Source of the DNA: Pseudomonadota bacterium
Lineage (GTDB): Bacteria > Pseudomonadota > Gammaproteobacteria > Burkholderiales > Thiobacillaceae
Direction: 5' to 3'
DNA: 13,062 bases
Assembly: GCA_021802595.1 (NCBI GenBank)
Contig: JAJZRT010000035.1
Span: 1-13,062 of the forward strand
Within the stretch, counting starts at the first letter, position 1. Each line of letters starts with the position of its first letter. This document shows positions 1 through 5,910 of the stretch, piece by piece. The position numbers and the translations under genes are program-made. A model generated the notes under the pieces. The model had not been told where the DNA came from, did not search any database, and worked only from the letters and a program-made list of their open reading frames with translations.

Positions 1-1
1 C

Positions 2-100
2 GTTCCTCGGAAAATTGTTAAATGCATGCGGGAACACAATGGAACGGAACCGCAACTTATTGAGGATGGGGAGCGCTTCACGGTTCGACTCCTCCGGTGA
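2..100 (+). pseudogene. C-terminal end of an AlbA_2/HATPase_c_4-type ATP-binding regulator (partial at window edge)
   Basis: An open frame enters from the left edge and ends at TGA 98-100. Its last 32 residues contain KIVKCMREHN, then EPQLIEDGERFTVRL and a basic end. That pattern (a helix, then 'G/P-EPxFxExGxxFxVxL') closes many 'Schlafen AlbA_2 / RecG-like ATP-binding' transcriptional-regulator proteins, where it is the last part of a winged helix. The upstream part lies outside the window, so I cannot tell whether the gene is whole or a remnant. The assignment rests on this short tail alone. Confidence 0.45.
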
Positions 101-260
101 TCCGGGTGGTCGTTGCATGATCTCTTCCGTCATAGGCGGAATACAATGATGCACATGGTATTTTTCATGGCACCAGTTGTATGTGTGCATCCTAAGCCGG
201 CGAAGCCGGAACCAAACAGGTTAAAGTAATCGGTATGCGGCGAGTGAAGGGGAGGCCATC
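101..260. other. Intergenic stretch without a recognisable gene
   Basis: No coding signal is visible here. There is a small hairpin at 197-209 (CCGGC-GAA-GCCGG), with no T-run after it, so it is not a convincing terminator. A good Shine-Dalgarno, GGGGAGG, stands at 250-256 just before the ATG at 261. Confidence 0.4.
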
Positions 261-470
261 ATGACCGGGATGCTGACGGATCGGTACAGAGACAGGTTGG
301 CAGGAGTGCTGTCCTGCTATGACCGGATAGTGATTACGGGAACGCTGCCGGGTATTTGCTACGCGGCGGGAATGACGAGCTTTTTGAACGCCAAGGGGGT
401 TCGGATTTTTGACTACCCGCGGTTTGCTGAGCCGCTGCGGGATGGAATACGGGAACGCGCACATCGATAG
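261..470 (+). pseudogene. N-terminal fragment of a multi-copy protein family of unknown function
   Basis: The 69-residue product has a well-placed GGGGAGG ribosome binding site and the N-terminal signature LSCYDRIVITGTLP, then GICYAAGMTSFL and GVRIFDYPRFAEPLRD. From memory, this opens a family of about 450-500-residue hypothetical proteins that occur in many copies in environmental bacteria. I know no established function. The homologous part stops at about residue 66, where the frame reaches TAG at 468-470. The rest of the gene is missing, so this is a broken copy joined to unrelated DNA. High copy number in other genomes suggests a mobile origin, but that is inference. Confidence 0.5.
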
Positions 471-564
471 ACACACCGCGCTTACGAATTGGTTTTTTGA
501 AGAGGCCAGCAAAGGGGCCCGCGAACGGTTCGGTACGTTCCTGGATTTTGAAGAGTGGCGGTAG
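442..564 (+). CDS. Possible 40-residue ORF or fragment, unrecognised
   Basis: In the frame +1 relative to the preceding fragment, ATG 442 opens a 40-codon frame ending at TAG 562-564. Its sequence is protein-like (HIDRHTALTNWFFEEASKGA, then an acidic-aromatic end FLDFEEWR). It may be the C-terminal end of another gene fused to the preceding fragment by deletion, because the breakpoint lies within this overlap. No ribosome binding site of its own is evident. I do not recognise the family. Confidence 0.25.
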   Translation: MEYGNAHIDRHTALTNWFFEEASKGARERFGTFLDFEEWR

Positions 565-741
565 TCAGCTAGCTACCTGAGTGTCCTAGCCAATGCCGCG
601 TGCCGTCATGCCAAAGCCACTTTTTTGCCGACGCGTCGATTCGCATGGTCGATATGCGAGACCCGATTGTATTATGCCTAAAATATCGTGCATTATTGAC
701 ATTTCTGCCTACTTAGACGAGCTTTTGTTGCCTTGTAACGC
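565..741. other. Non-coding stretch upstream of hipBA
   Basis: No gene is visible. It becomes A+T-rich toward the hipBA promoter and contains the extra ATGCCTA half-site at 674-680. The upstream part looks like leftover sequence between the broken genes. Confidence 0.4.
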
Positions 742-770
742 TTGCGTTGTTTGTGACTTTCGCCTAATAT
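742..770 (+). promoter_or_regulatory. Predicted sigma70 promoter of hipBA
   Basis: A -35 box TTGCGT (742-747) and a -10 box TAATAT (765-770) are separated by exactly 17 bp. They lie in an A+T-rich stretch directly upstream of hipB. Predicted transcription start is around 776-778. No other good promoter was seen in the 565-782 gap. Confidence 0.55.
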
Positions 771-773
771 AAA

Positions 774-797
774 AGGCATTTAATGGGAGTAATGCCT
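774..797. promoter_or_regulatory. Candidate HipB autoregulatory operator (inverted repeat)
   Basis: AGGCATT (774-780) and AATGCCT (791-797) form a perfect 7-bp inverted repeat around a 10-bp spacer. It overlaps the predicted transcription start of hipBA. HipB-family antitoxins are known to repress their own operon by binding palindromes with an 8-10 bp spacer. A further half-site ATGCCTA lies at 674-680. This site is a prediction. Confidence 0.45.
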
Positions 798-1136
798 AGT
801 CCTATGAGCAAATTCGTGATGCCGATGCAAGCCACCGAGCGGGTCGCCCAACTGGGCCAACGCATCCGGGTCGCACGGATTCGGCGTGGCTGGTCAGTCG
901 TCGATCTCGCCGGCAAGGCTGGCATCAACCGCAACACCCTCACCGCGCTGGAACTTGGCAAGTCAGGCACGTCGGTCGGCGTGTGCTTCACCGTCCTTTG
1001 GGCGCTAGGCCTAGACAGGTCACTGGACGCCGTCGCTGATCCTGACACCGATCTGCACGGCAAAGCGCTCGAAGCTTCTCGCCGCCCCACGCGGGCAGGC
1101 AAGCCCAGGAAGGCTAGCGACGACTATGACTTCTGA
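783..1136 (+). CDS. hipB: HipB-like XRE-family antitoxin and repressor
   Basis: The product is a small DNA-binding antitoxin. It is expected to bind and neutralise the HipA kinase encoded next to it and to repress the operon. Residues about 23-80 form a Cro/C1-type helix-turn-helix (LGQRIRVARIRRGW, then SVVDLAGKAGINRNTLTALE). The tail is basic and ends in an acidic SDDYDF. The start is uncertain: in-frame ATGs occur at 783, 792 and 804. Because the predicted transcript begins near 777, the ATG at 804 (MSKF...) leaves the most room for a leader, with GGGAG at 785-789. The stop overlaps the start of hipA by 11 bp, implying translational coupling. The length is slightly longer than E. coli HipB (about 88 residues). 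The family call is firm, the start is not. Confidence 0.85.
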   Translation: MGVMPSPMSKFVMPMQATERVAQLGQRIRVARIRRGWSVVDLAGKAGINRNTLTALELGKSGTSVGVCFTVLWALGLDRSLDAVADPDTDLHGKALEASRRPTRAGKPRKASDDYDF

Positions 1137-2388
1137 GCGCGAAGCCTATGTCTACATCCAACTCCCCGGTACGCTGGAGACGGTAACGGCGGCGCTGCTC
1201 AGGGTGCAGACGCTGCCCGACGGTACGCAGATCGGGCGCTTTCGCTATGGCGACCGCTACCTTCAGCGGCAAGAGGCGGTCGCACTCGATCCGTTCCAGT
1301 TGCCCCTGGCGAAAAAGGTCTTCGAGTTCACCCAGCTCAAAGGCATTCCAGGGGCAGTACGGGACGCCGGCCCCGATGCCTGGGGGCGGCGCGTGATCGA
1401 GCACAAGCTCGAACGCAGCGCAGCCGACCTCCAAGAAATCGACTATCTGCTGAATGGTCCGCAGGACGGGGCGGGCTACCTGAGCTTCGGACTGAAGGCC
1501 GAACCGCCCGCGCCCAAGCGCCAGTACAACCGCACGCACCAACTTGCCGACCTGATCGCGGCAACGCAAGCGATCGAGGAGGGGAGGCAGGTCGACGCGC
1601 ATCTGCTCGAACAACTCGATCCCGGCACCAGCATGGGTGGTGCTCGACCGAAAGCCACGATTGAGGACGCGCAAAATCTTTGGCTCGGCAAGTTTCCCGC
1701 CAAAGATGACCGCTGCAATCTTCAGCGTATCGAATTCGCGACGCTCTATCTTGCGCGACGTTGCGGCCTGAACGTCACCCAGGCGCGGTTGCAGACTGTT
1801 GGCGAGAGCGATGTACTCATGCTGCAGCGCTTCGACCGGGACTACACCGACAAGGGCTATCTGCGCTTCGGTCTCGTCAGTGGGCTGACCGTACTTGATT
1901 GCGGCGACAGCTATCTGGACCGGGAATGCTGGTCCTACCCGCTATTAGCGGACAACCTGCGCCGCTGGTCCGACAAACCCGAAGCCGATTGTGCCGAACT
2001 GTTCAGGCGGATGGCCTTCAACGCTGCCGTAACCAACAACGACGATCACCCGCGCAACCATGCGATGCTGCGTAGGCAGAAGGGATGGCGGTTGTCGCCA
2101 GCCTACGACTTGCTACCCGCACCCGTGGTTAGCCTGGAGCGGCGCGATCTGGCTCTAACCATAGGCAACTACGGTCGCACCGCCAGTATCTACAACCTAC
2201 TGTCACAGGCAGGCCGCTTCGGGTTGTCTGCGGATGAGGCGCGTGGGGAGATCGATCGGCTCGTGGATGTGGTACGTCACTGGCGCGACACATTTTTCGC
2301 CTGCGGGGTGTCGGCCAAGGACATCGACTACATTGCTCCGGCCATCTTGCCCGATTGTTTTTTCTTTGAAAGGCGGCCCGATGAGTGA
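1126..2388 (+). CDS. hipA: HipA-family Ser/Thr kinase toxin
   Basis: This is a 420-residue HipA-type toxin kinase. Family members phosphorylate aminoacyl-tRNA synthetases such as GltX and induce dormancy. The N-terminal couplet domain (about 1-100) is followed by the 'GAxRDAGPDAWGRRVIE' segment. Next comes the Ser-containing loop TSMGGARPK (S169), equivalent to the autophosphorylated Ser150 loop of E. coli HipA. The catalytic motif NNDDHPRNH gives D306-x-H308-x-x-N311, matching D309/H311/N314 of E. coli HipA. The metal-binding Asp is D328 in SPAYDLL. All key residues are present and the length is near the usual 420-440, so the gene looks intact. It follows hipB with an 11-bp overlap, with a purine-rich GGAAGG inside the hipB end. 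Its TGA overlaps an ATG at 2381 that opens another frame. Confidence 0.92.
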   Translation: MTSEREAYVYIQLPGTLETVTAALLRVQTLPDGTQIGRFRYGDRYLQRQEAVALDPFQLPLAKKVFEFTQLKGIPGAVRDAGPDAWGRRVIEHKLERSAADLQEIDYLLNGPQDGAGYLSFGLKAEPPAPKRQYNRTHQLADLIAATQAIEEGRQVDAHLLEQLDPGTSMGGARPKATIEDAQNLWLGKFPAKDDRCNLQRIEFATLYLARRCGLNVTQARLQTVGESDVLMLQRFDRDYTDKGYLRFGLVSGLTVLDCGDSYLDRECWSYPLLADNLRRWSDKPEADCAELFRRMAFNAAVTNNDDHPRNHAMLRRQKGWRLSPAYDLLPAPVVSLERRDLALTIGNYGRTASIYNLLSQAGRFGLSADEARGEIDRLVDVVRHWRDTFFACGVSAKDIDYIAPAILPDCFFFERRPDE

Positions 2389-2566
2389 GACGTCATATCG
2401 ACTTGCGCGGTCAGCTAGGCCAGTACGACATCCGAGCCGATTTGCCCATAGCATCAACACCGTGGGAATCCTGGTCGTCGCCGACTTGGGCGAATGGTTC
2501 GACATGTTCGGCCAGGCAGCCGCGCAGCCGCTGGCGGACTACTTTGCTGAAATGAAACAATCCCTC
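2381..2566 (+). CDS. Possible third hip-operon ORF, unrecognised, running into IS110
   Basis: An ATG at 2381 overlaps the hipA stop and opens a frame starting MSETSYRLARSARPVR. It includes the protein-like stretch VGILVVADLGEWFDMFGQ, followed by AAAQPLADYFAEM. The frame then continues with no stop through DNA antisense to the IS110 transposase, so only about the first 62 codons can be native. It could be a gene truncated by the insertion, or simply flanking sequence of the IS. I do not recognise the product. Confidence 0.25.
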
Positions 2567-3790
2567 TTAGGCTGGAGGGATCTGCACAGCAAAGCCGATC
2601 TGCTGAAGGCGGCGGATAAGGCGAGTGGCGGTCTTATGTGCGTCGGCGCGATCGAAGTGAGCGGCGCCGAGGTCTTGCCATTCGGTGCCGTCGCGCAGCA
2701 TGTGCCAGACGGCGGTGAGCATGGAAGCGGCGACAGCGATGATGGCTTTCTTGGCGCCACGACGTGCGCGCAGGCGGTGGAACAGGGCCTGCAGGTAGCC
2801 GCCTTTGACACGCACGGCGGACCAGGCGGCCTGCACCAGAGTGGTCTTGAGCCACTGTCCGCCACGGCGCAGGCGGGTGCTGCGGCGTTTGCCGGCGCTC
2901 TCGTCATTGCGCGGGCACAGGCAAGCCCAGGACAGCAAATGGCCCGGTGTCTGGAAGCGCGACATATCGATGCCGATCTCGGCAATCACAACATGGGAGG
3001 CGACCTCACTCATGCCGGGCATGGTGGCAATGAGTCGGGCGGCAGCGCGAAAGGGCTCAAGCCCAAGGCCCACCTCCTTCTCGATGGTGGCGATCGCTCT
3101 GTCCAGGGCATCGATGTGCTCAAGGTGCAGCTTGAGCATAAAACGGTGGTGGGACCGGATGTTGCCGCGCAAGGCTTCGAGAACCTCGGCACGAGGCGTT
3201 TTCACGCGCAGGCTCACACAGGCGAGCAGCCGTTCGGGATCGGTCTGTCCTCCGACGATAGCATCGAGAACGGCCCGACCACTCTTGCCCATGATGTCGC
3301 TGAGCACCACGCTAAGCTTGAGGTTGGCGTCCTCAAGCACCTTCTCGATGCGTTGAACATGGGCGCTGCGCTCGCGCACGAACTGCTTGCGCGTGCGGGT
3401 CAGCGCCCGCAACTCCTGCACGGGAACCGGCGGCACGAAGCTGGCGCGGATCAGGCCGTGGGCGAGCAGATCGGCCAGCCACATGGCATCATTGACGTCG
3501 GTTTTGCGCCCGGGTACGTTCTTCACATGCGCGGCGTTGGCCAGCACCAACTCGAAGTGCCCTTCGAGCACATGCCACACGGGCTTCCAATACACGCCGG
3601 TGGCTTTCATGCCCACCTGTTCAACCTGCTGGCTCTCCAGCCAGTCGGTCAAGGCCAGCAGGCCCGAGGTGGTCGTGGGAAACGTCTGCACCTCTTGCAC
3701 AGGTGCGCCGTTCCCGGCAATGCGCGCACAGGCCACCACCGTTTGCTTGTGCACGTCCAGTCCCGCGCAGCGCGGGTAGATGACTTCCAT
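2567..3790 (-). CDS. IS110-family transposase (DEDD recombinase) with E-to-K change in the active site
   Basis: The 407-residue product is an IS110-type recombinase. The N-terminal RuvC-like DEDD domain shows D12 (GLDVHK) and D98/D101 (GRKTDVNDA). The C-terminal Tnp domain shows S298 in NDESAGK, with the following RRGGQWLKTTLVQAAW. The start is placed at the ATG at 3790 (MEVIYPRCAGLDVHK), preceded by GGAGG, not at an upstream in-frame ATG. In the family the second acidic residue sits in an E-(A/S)-T-G-x-Y motif. Here that motif reads GMKATGVYW, so position 62 is Lys (AAA) where Glu (GAA) is expected. One base change would explain it, and the enzyme is probably inactive. Length is normal and no frameshift is seen. 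Confidence 0.9.
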   Translation of the reverse strand: MEVIYPRCAGLDVHKQTVVACARIAGNGAPVQEVQTFPTTTSGLLALTDWLESQQVEQVGMKATGVYWKPVWHVLEGHFELVLANAAHVKNVPGRKTDVNDAMWLADLLAHGLIRASFVPPVPVQELRALTRTRKQFVRERSAHVQRIEKVLEDANLKLSVVLSDIMGKSGRAVLDAIVGGQTDPERLLACVSLRVKTPRAEVLEALRGNIRSHHRFMLKLHLEHIDALDRAIATIEKEVGLGLEPFRAAARLIATMPGMSEVASHVVIAEIGIDMSRFQTPGHLLSWACLCPRNDESAGKRRSTRLRRGGQWLKTTLVQAAWSAVRVKGGYLQALFHRLRARRGAKKAIIAVAASMLTAVWHMLRDGTEWQDLGAAHFDRADAHKTATRLIRRLQQIGFAVQIPPA

Positions 3791-4030
3791 GATCGCCTCC
3801 GTGTCGCGGCGACATCGGCGTGCGGCCCACGTCATCGAACTCTGAAATGCGTGCTCAGGGGCGCAAGGCCCGAGGCGACAGTACGGGGTGCTCGTGAGGC
3901 CGCGGGTCCAACTGACATACGGGCTGTGCGCACCAAGTACGAACCGACCTCTGTGCCGGACGCCGCACGCACATTTAACGCCTGTTTCATGCGTCGTGGG
4001 TGGCGCGAAGCGCGGTGGAGCAACTGATAT
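2567..4030 (-). mobile_element. IS110-family insertion sequence (ends approximate)
   Basis: A minus-strand IS110-type transposase gene is followed, on its upstream side (3791 to about 4047), by a non-coding stretch rich in potential hairpins. This is the layout of IS110-group elements, whose long 5' non-coding end carries the bridge RNA. IS110 elements lack clear terminal inverted repeats and usually make no target duplication, so the exact ends cannot be set by eye. The left limit must lie at or before 2567 and the right limit before the manC remnant stop at 4048. Confidence 0.7.
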
Positions 4031-4047
4031 GTCGTCGTAAATTGACT
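3791..4047 (-). ncRNA. Candidate bridge RNA region of the IS110 element
   Basis: This 257-nt stretch upstream of the transposase has no plausible gene. IS110-group elements encode the bridge RNA here, on the transposase strand. Read on the minus strand it contains short G+C-rich complementary segments, for example CCGCGCTTCGCG around 4005-4015. It also has a repeated motif: the plus strand shows CAACTGACATAC at 3909-3920 and CAACTGATATGT at 4021-4032. One copy lies inside the presumed RNA and the other near the presumed element end, as a guide and its donor or target site would. The exact RNA ends and fold need computation. Confidence 0.4.
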
Positions 4048-4173
4048 TTATTTGTTACGTCCGTAATGATCATCAAAGCGGACAATATCGTCTTCGCCTA
4101 AATAGCTTCCAGATTGAACCTCGATGATTTCCAGCGTGATCGTGCCGGGGTTGGCAAGACGATGGGTTTCGCC
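4048..4173 (-). pseudogene. manC: C-terminal remnant of mannose-1-phosphate guanylyltransferase / mannose-6-phosphate isomerase
   Basis: Read on the minus strand, the last 41 codons encode [20 protein letters not shown], then [19 protein letters not shown] and stop TAA at 4048-4050. This is the characteristic end of the cupin (type II phosphomannose isomerase) domain of ManC/AlgA/CpsB proteins, which make GDP-mannose for surface polysaccharides. The full protein is about 470-480 residues, so roughly 90 % is missing. The reading frame ends exactly at the left end of the IS630 element (TA 4174-4175). The sequence beyond the other end of the element (5401 onward) is not manC. The fragment shows that polysaccharide genes once stood here on the minus strand. 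Confidence 0.85.
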
Positions 4174-4175
4174 TA

Positions 4176-4187
4176 GTAGTCAGTCAT
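4176..4187 (+). repeat. Left terminal inverted repeat of IS630
   Basis: GTAGTCAGTCAT, the exact reverse complement of 5387-5398. It contains the transposase stop codon (TGA on the minus strand, 4184-4186). Confidence 0.93.
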
Positions 4188-5295
4188 GCTGCCGTTGATG
4201 GGTAAAGCCGATGAAGCTTGCTACGAGCATCGCGAATCGTAAAGCGCCAGTTGATAGGCCGGTGCTTGGCGTTGCGTTCAGCGACGCTGGCATTGACGCG
4301 TCGTCGCAAGGTCTCTTCATTGGGAACTCGCCCGGCCAGGCAGGTACGGGAGAGGACAGAGAATTCCATTTCAGCCATATTGAGCCAACTGCCATGTTTC
4401 GGCGTGTAGTGGAAATCCAGCTTTCTGGCGATGGCACGGGCTTCCTCCGGTGGGAACGCCTCATAGAGCGAGGCGGTCTTGTGCGTGTTCAGATTGTCCA
4501 GTACGACGCGAATCACCTCGGCTTCCGGGTACATCTCGACGACGTGTTTCATGGTCTGGGCAAACTCGATCTTGGTACGCCGCTCGGTGACCAAGACCTT
4601 GCGCAGCCCAAGCTTCGGTTCGCTGATCATCATCAGATCGCGCACGCCATTGCGCTGGTACTCGACGTCGAAGCACTCCAGCCGGCCGGGAGCCGCCGGG
4701 ATGCGCTCGCGTACTTCGGCAATCAACTGCTTGGGGCTTTCGTCGAAACAGACCATCGGTCGATTCTCGTCGTAAGGTTCTTCGTACAAGTCCAGCACGT
4801 CTTCCATCGCCGCTACATACTCGGCGCTGACCTCGGGGATGCACCACATCCGCTTCTGCCACGGCTTGAGGTCGTTTTTTTGAGCGTCTGCCGCACCGCT
4901 TCGTGGCTGTACGACTCGGCAAAGCCCAGTTCCACCACCTTGCCGGCCAAGAGCCGCAACGTCCAGTGGTCATGGCCCTCAGGCGCTTCGCTACAAGCCA
5001 CCGCGATCAGGTGGGCACATTGCCGTTCATCCAGCTTCGGTTTCGCTCCCAAGTGTGGGCCGTCTCTCAGGGCCCGCTCCAGTCCCTCTTCAACAAATCG
5101 CTGCCGCACCCGACCGACTGTCGCGTACCCCACATTCAAAACCGCGGCAACCGCTTCGTCCGCCATGCCATCATTGGCCTTGAGCAAAATGCGCGCTCGC
5201 GCCAACGTCCGCGCTCCGTGCTTGCCCTTGCTGATCAGCCCCAACAGATGCTCGCGCTCTTCATCCGTCAAATCAACCCGGTATTTGATCCTCAT
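4184..5295 (-). CDS. IS630-family transposase, two frames joined by a -1 shift
   Basis: ORF A starts at ATG 5295 (MRIKYRVDLTDEEREHLL, SD GGGAGG). It carries the helix-turn-helix part: LARARILLKA, then VGYATVGRVRQRF. Its in-frame extension after TLKK (residue 140) loses family resemblance. A -1 shift on a run of seven A (plus-strand T 4875-4881) continues with NDLKPWQKRMWCIPEVS and the catalytic half, giving about 370 residues in all. The DDE residues are visible as CFDES, VLDNLNTH and WLNMAEMEF. Frameshifting on A-runs is established for some IS630 members, so this may be programmed. It may equally be a one-base indel. The A-run is read AAA AAA A, which suits single-tRNA or transcriptional slippage. 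Confidence 0.85.
4875..4881 (-). promoter_or_regulatory. Putative frameshift site (A7) of the IS630 transposase
   Basis: On the coding strand CTC AAA AAA ACG is the zero frame. Slipping back one base gives CTC AAA AAA AAC GAC CTC, which restores the family sequence LKKNDLKPW. The base before the run is C, so a classical X-XXY-YYZ tandem slip is not perfect. P-site slippage of a single Lys tRNA, or RNA-polymerase slippage, would work. Confidence 0.55.
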
Positions 5296-5386
5296 GTCCG
5301 CCTCCCGTCACGAAAGGCTTCAGCGTATAACCAGATTGCATTTGGCATTAAGCACAGCACCTATGGAATTTCCCATCAATTCTTCG

Positions 5387-5398
5387 ATGACTGACTAC
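5387..5398 (-). repeat. Right terminal inverted repeat of IS630
   Basis: On the plus strand it reads ATGACTGACTAC, the reverse complement of the left end. Its ATG is in frame with the toxin remnant that follows, so the element end supplies an accidental start codon. Confidence 0.93.
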
Positions 5399-5473
5399 TA
5401 CGTCTTCGAGAGCCCGGAAAAGCTGATCGATGATTTTCTCCATGGGGTCGATGACAGGAGGACAAGACGATGA
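5399..5473 (+). pseudogene. C-terminal remnant of a toxin (TumE/DUF6516-like), cut by IS630
   Basis: Twenty-four codons (YVFESPEKLIDDFLHGVDDR, then RTRR) run from the right end of the IS630 to TGA 5471-5473. The stop overlaps the start of the wHTH antitoxin gene (ATGA), as in a two-gene toxin-antitoxin operon. wHTH antitoxins of the kind that follows are commonly paired with TumE/DUF6516 toxins of about 110-120 residues, and the 'SPEKxIDDFL' tail would suit such a protein. The identity comes mainly from context and is an inference. The upstream four-fifths of the gene is absent. The IS end offers an ATG at 5387 that could make a 28-residue peptide. Confidence 0.5.
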
Positions 5474-5829
5474 GAACCGCAACGATCCATATCCGCAAGG
5501 CAGGCGACTCGTTGAAGGCGGTGCGCGCCGGCTTTCTTTCGGCCTGGAATACCGGGGAATACATGGGCGAGCACTTCGACTTCGAGTCCCCCGCCGCGCT
5601 GTTCCGTGTGCTGACACCAAAGCGCTGGGAACTGATCGAAAGCCTGCAAAAAACCGGGCCCTTGGGTGTGCGTGCCTTGGCGCGTGCCCTGGGCCGCGAC
5701 GTCAAGCGGGTACATGACGACGCCTCGGCGATGATTGAGGTCGGCATGGTGGAGAAGACCCCGGACGGCAAGCTTATCGTGCCCTTTGACGAAATCCGGG
5801 CGGACTTCGTGATGAAATCGGTGGCTTGA
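5470..5829 (+). CDS. Winged-HTH antitoxin / transcriptional regulator (HVO_A0114-like, TumA-type)
   Basis: A 119-residue protein. Residues about 45-110 form a MarR-like winged helix: LTPKRWELIESLQKTGPLGV, then RALARALGRDVKRVHDDASAM, then EKTPDGKLIVPFDEIRADF. This arrangement is typical of the small 'HVO_A0114 family putative DNA-binding protein' group. Such proteins usually act as the antitoxin and autorepressor of a type II module, encoded second. Here an AGGAGG at 5456-5461, 8 nt before the ATG, gives a strong start. The ATG overlaps the stop of the truncated toxin. The gene is intact although its toxin is not. Its native promoter was lost with the toxin 5' end, so expression would rely on read-through from the IS630. 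Confidence 0.7.
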   Translation: MRTATIHIRKAGDSLKAVRAGFLSAWNTGEYMGEHFDFESPAALFRVLTPKRWELIESLQKTGPLGVRALARALGRDVKRVHDDASAMIEVGMVEKTPDGKLIVPFDEIRADFVMKSVA

Positions 5830-5852
5830 TGAAACCCACTTCACCCTTGATC

Positions 5853-5873
5853 TGTAGTCGTGCTGCGACTACA
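5853..5873. promoter_or_regulatory. Perfect inverted repeat, likely operator
   Basis: TGTAGTCG (5853-5860), TGCTG, CGACTACA (5866-5873). It is a perfect 8-bp inverted repeat with a 5-nt spacer, 38 bp upstream of the RelB-like start codon. RelB/DinJ-type antitoxins repress through such repeats. There is no T-tract, so a terminator role is less likely. Confidence 0.45.
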
Positions 5874-5875
5874 AC

Positions 5876-5889
5876 CCTGGAATTCCAGG
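5876..5889. promoter_or_regulatory. Perfect 14-bp palindrome CCTGGAATTCCAGG
   Basis: A perfect palindrome starting 3 bp after the previous inverted repeat and ending 21 bp before the RelB-like ATG. Two adjacent dyads upstream of an antitoxin gene fit a cooperative operator, but nothing confirms binding. Confidence 0.4.
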
Positions 5890-5910
5890 AACCAGCTCGA
5901 GGGAATAGCC

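Larger units (their letters stand above)
4176..5398 (-). mobile_element. IS630-family insertion sequence, 1223 bp, complete ends
   Basis: The element is bounded by a perfect 12-bp terminal inverted repeat, GTAGTCAGTCAT at 4176-4187 and ATGACTGACTAC at 5387-5398. After a mismatched stretch, eight further bases (TTGATGGG) match, giving an imperfect repeat of about 27 bp. TA lies immediately outside both ends (4174-4175 and 5399-5400), as expected for IS630/Tc1-mariner insertion at TA. The single transposase gene lies on the minus strand in two frames. Confidence 0.92.

Noticed and set aside
197..209. Hairpin CCGGC-GAA-GCCGG as a terminator
   Set aside because: The stem is short and no T-run follows.
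561..568. GTAGTCAG matching the IS630 terminal repeat
   Set aside because: Only eight bases match, no TA precedes it and no second end is nearby, so it is likely chance.
2234..4027. 597-codon plus-strand open frame
   Set aside because: From about 2567 it is antisense to the IS110 transposase, which has clear family motifs on the minus strand. The product shows no recognisable domain. Only its first part (from 2381) might be native.
4211..5473. 420-codon plus-strand open frame
   Set aside because: It is antisense to the IS630 transposase and merges into the toxin remnant only because the element end is open in that frame.
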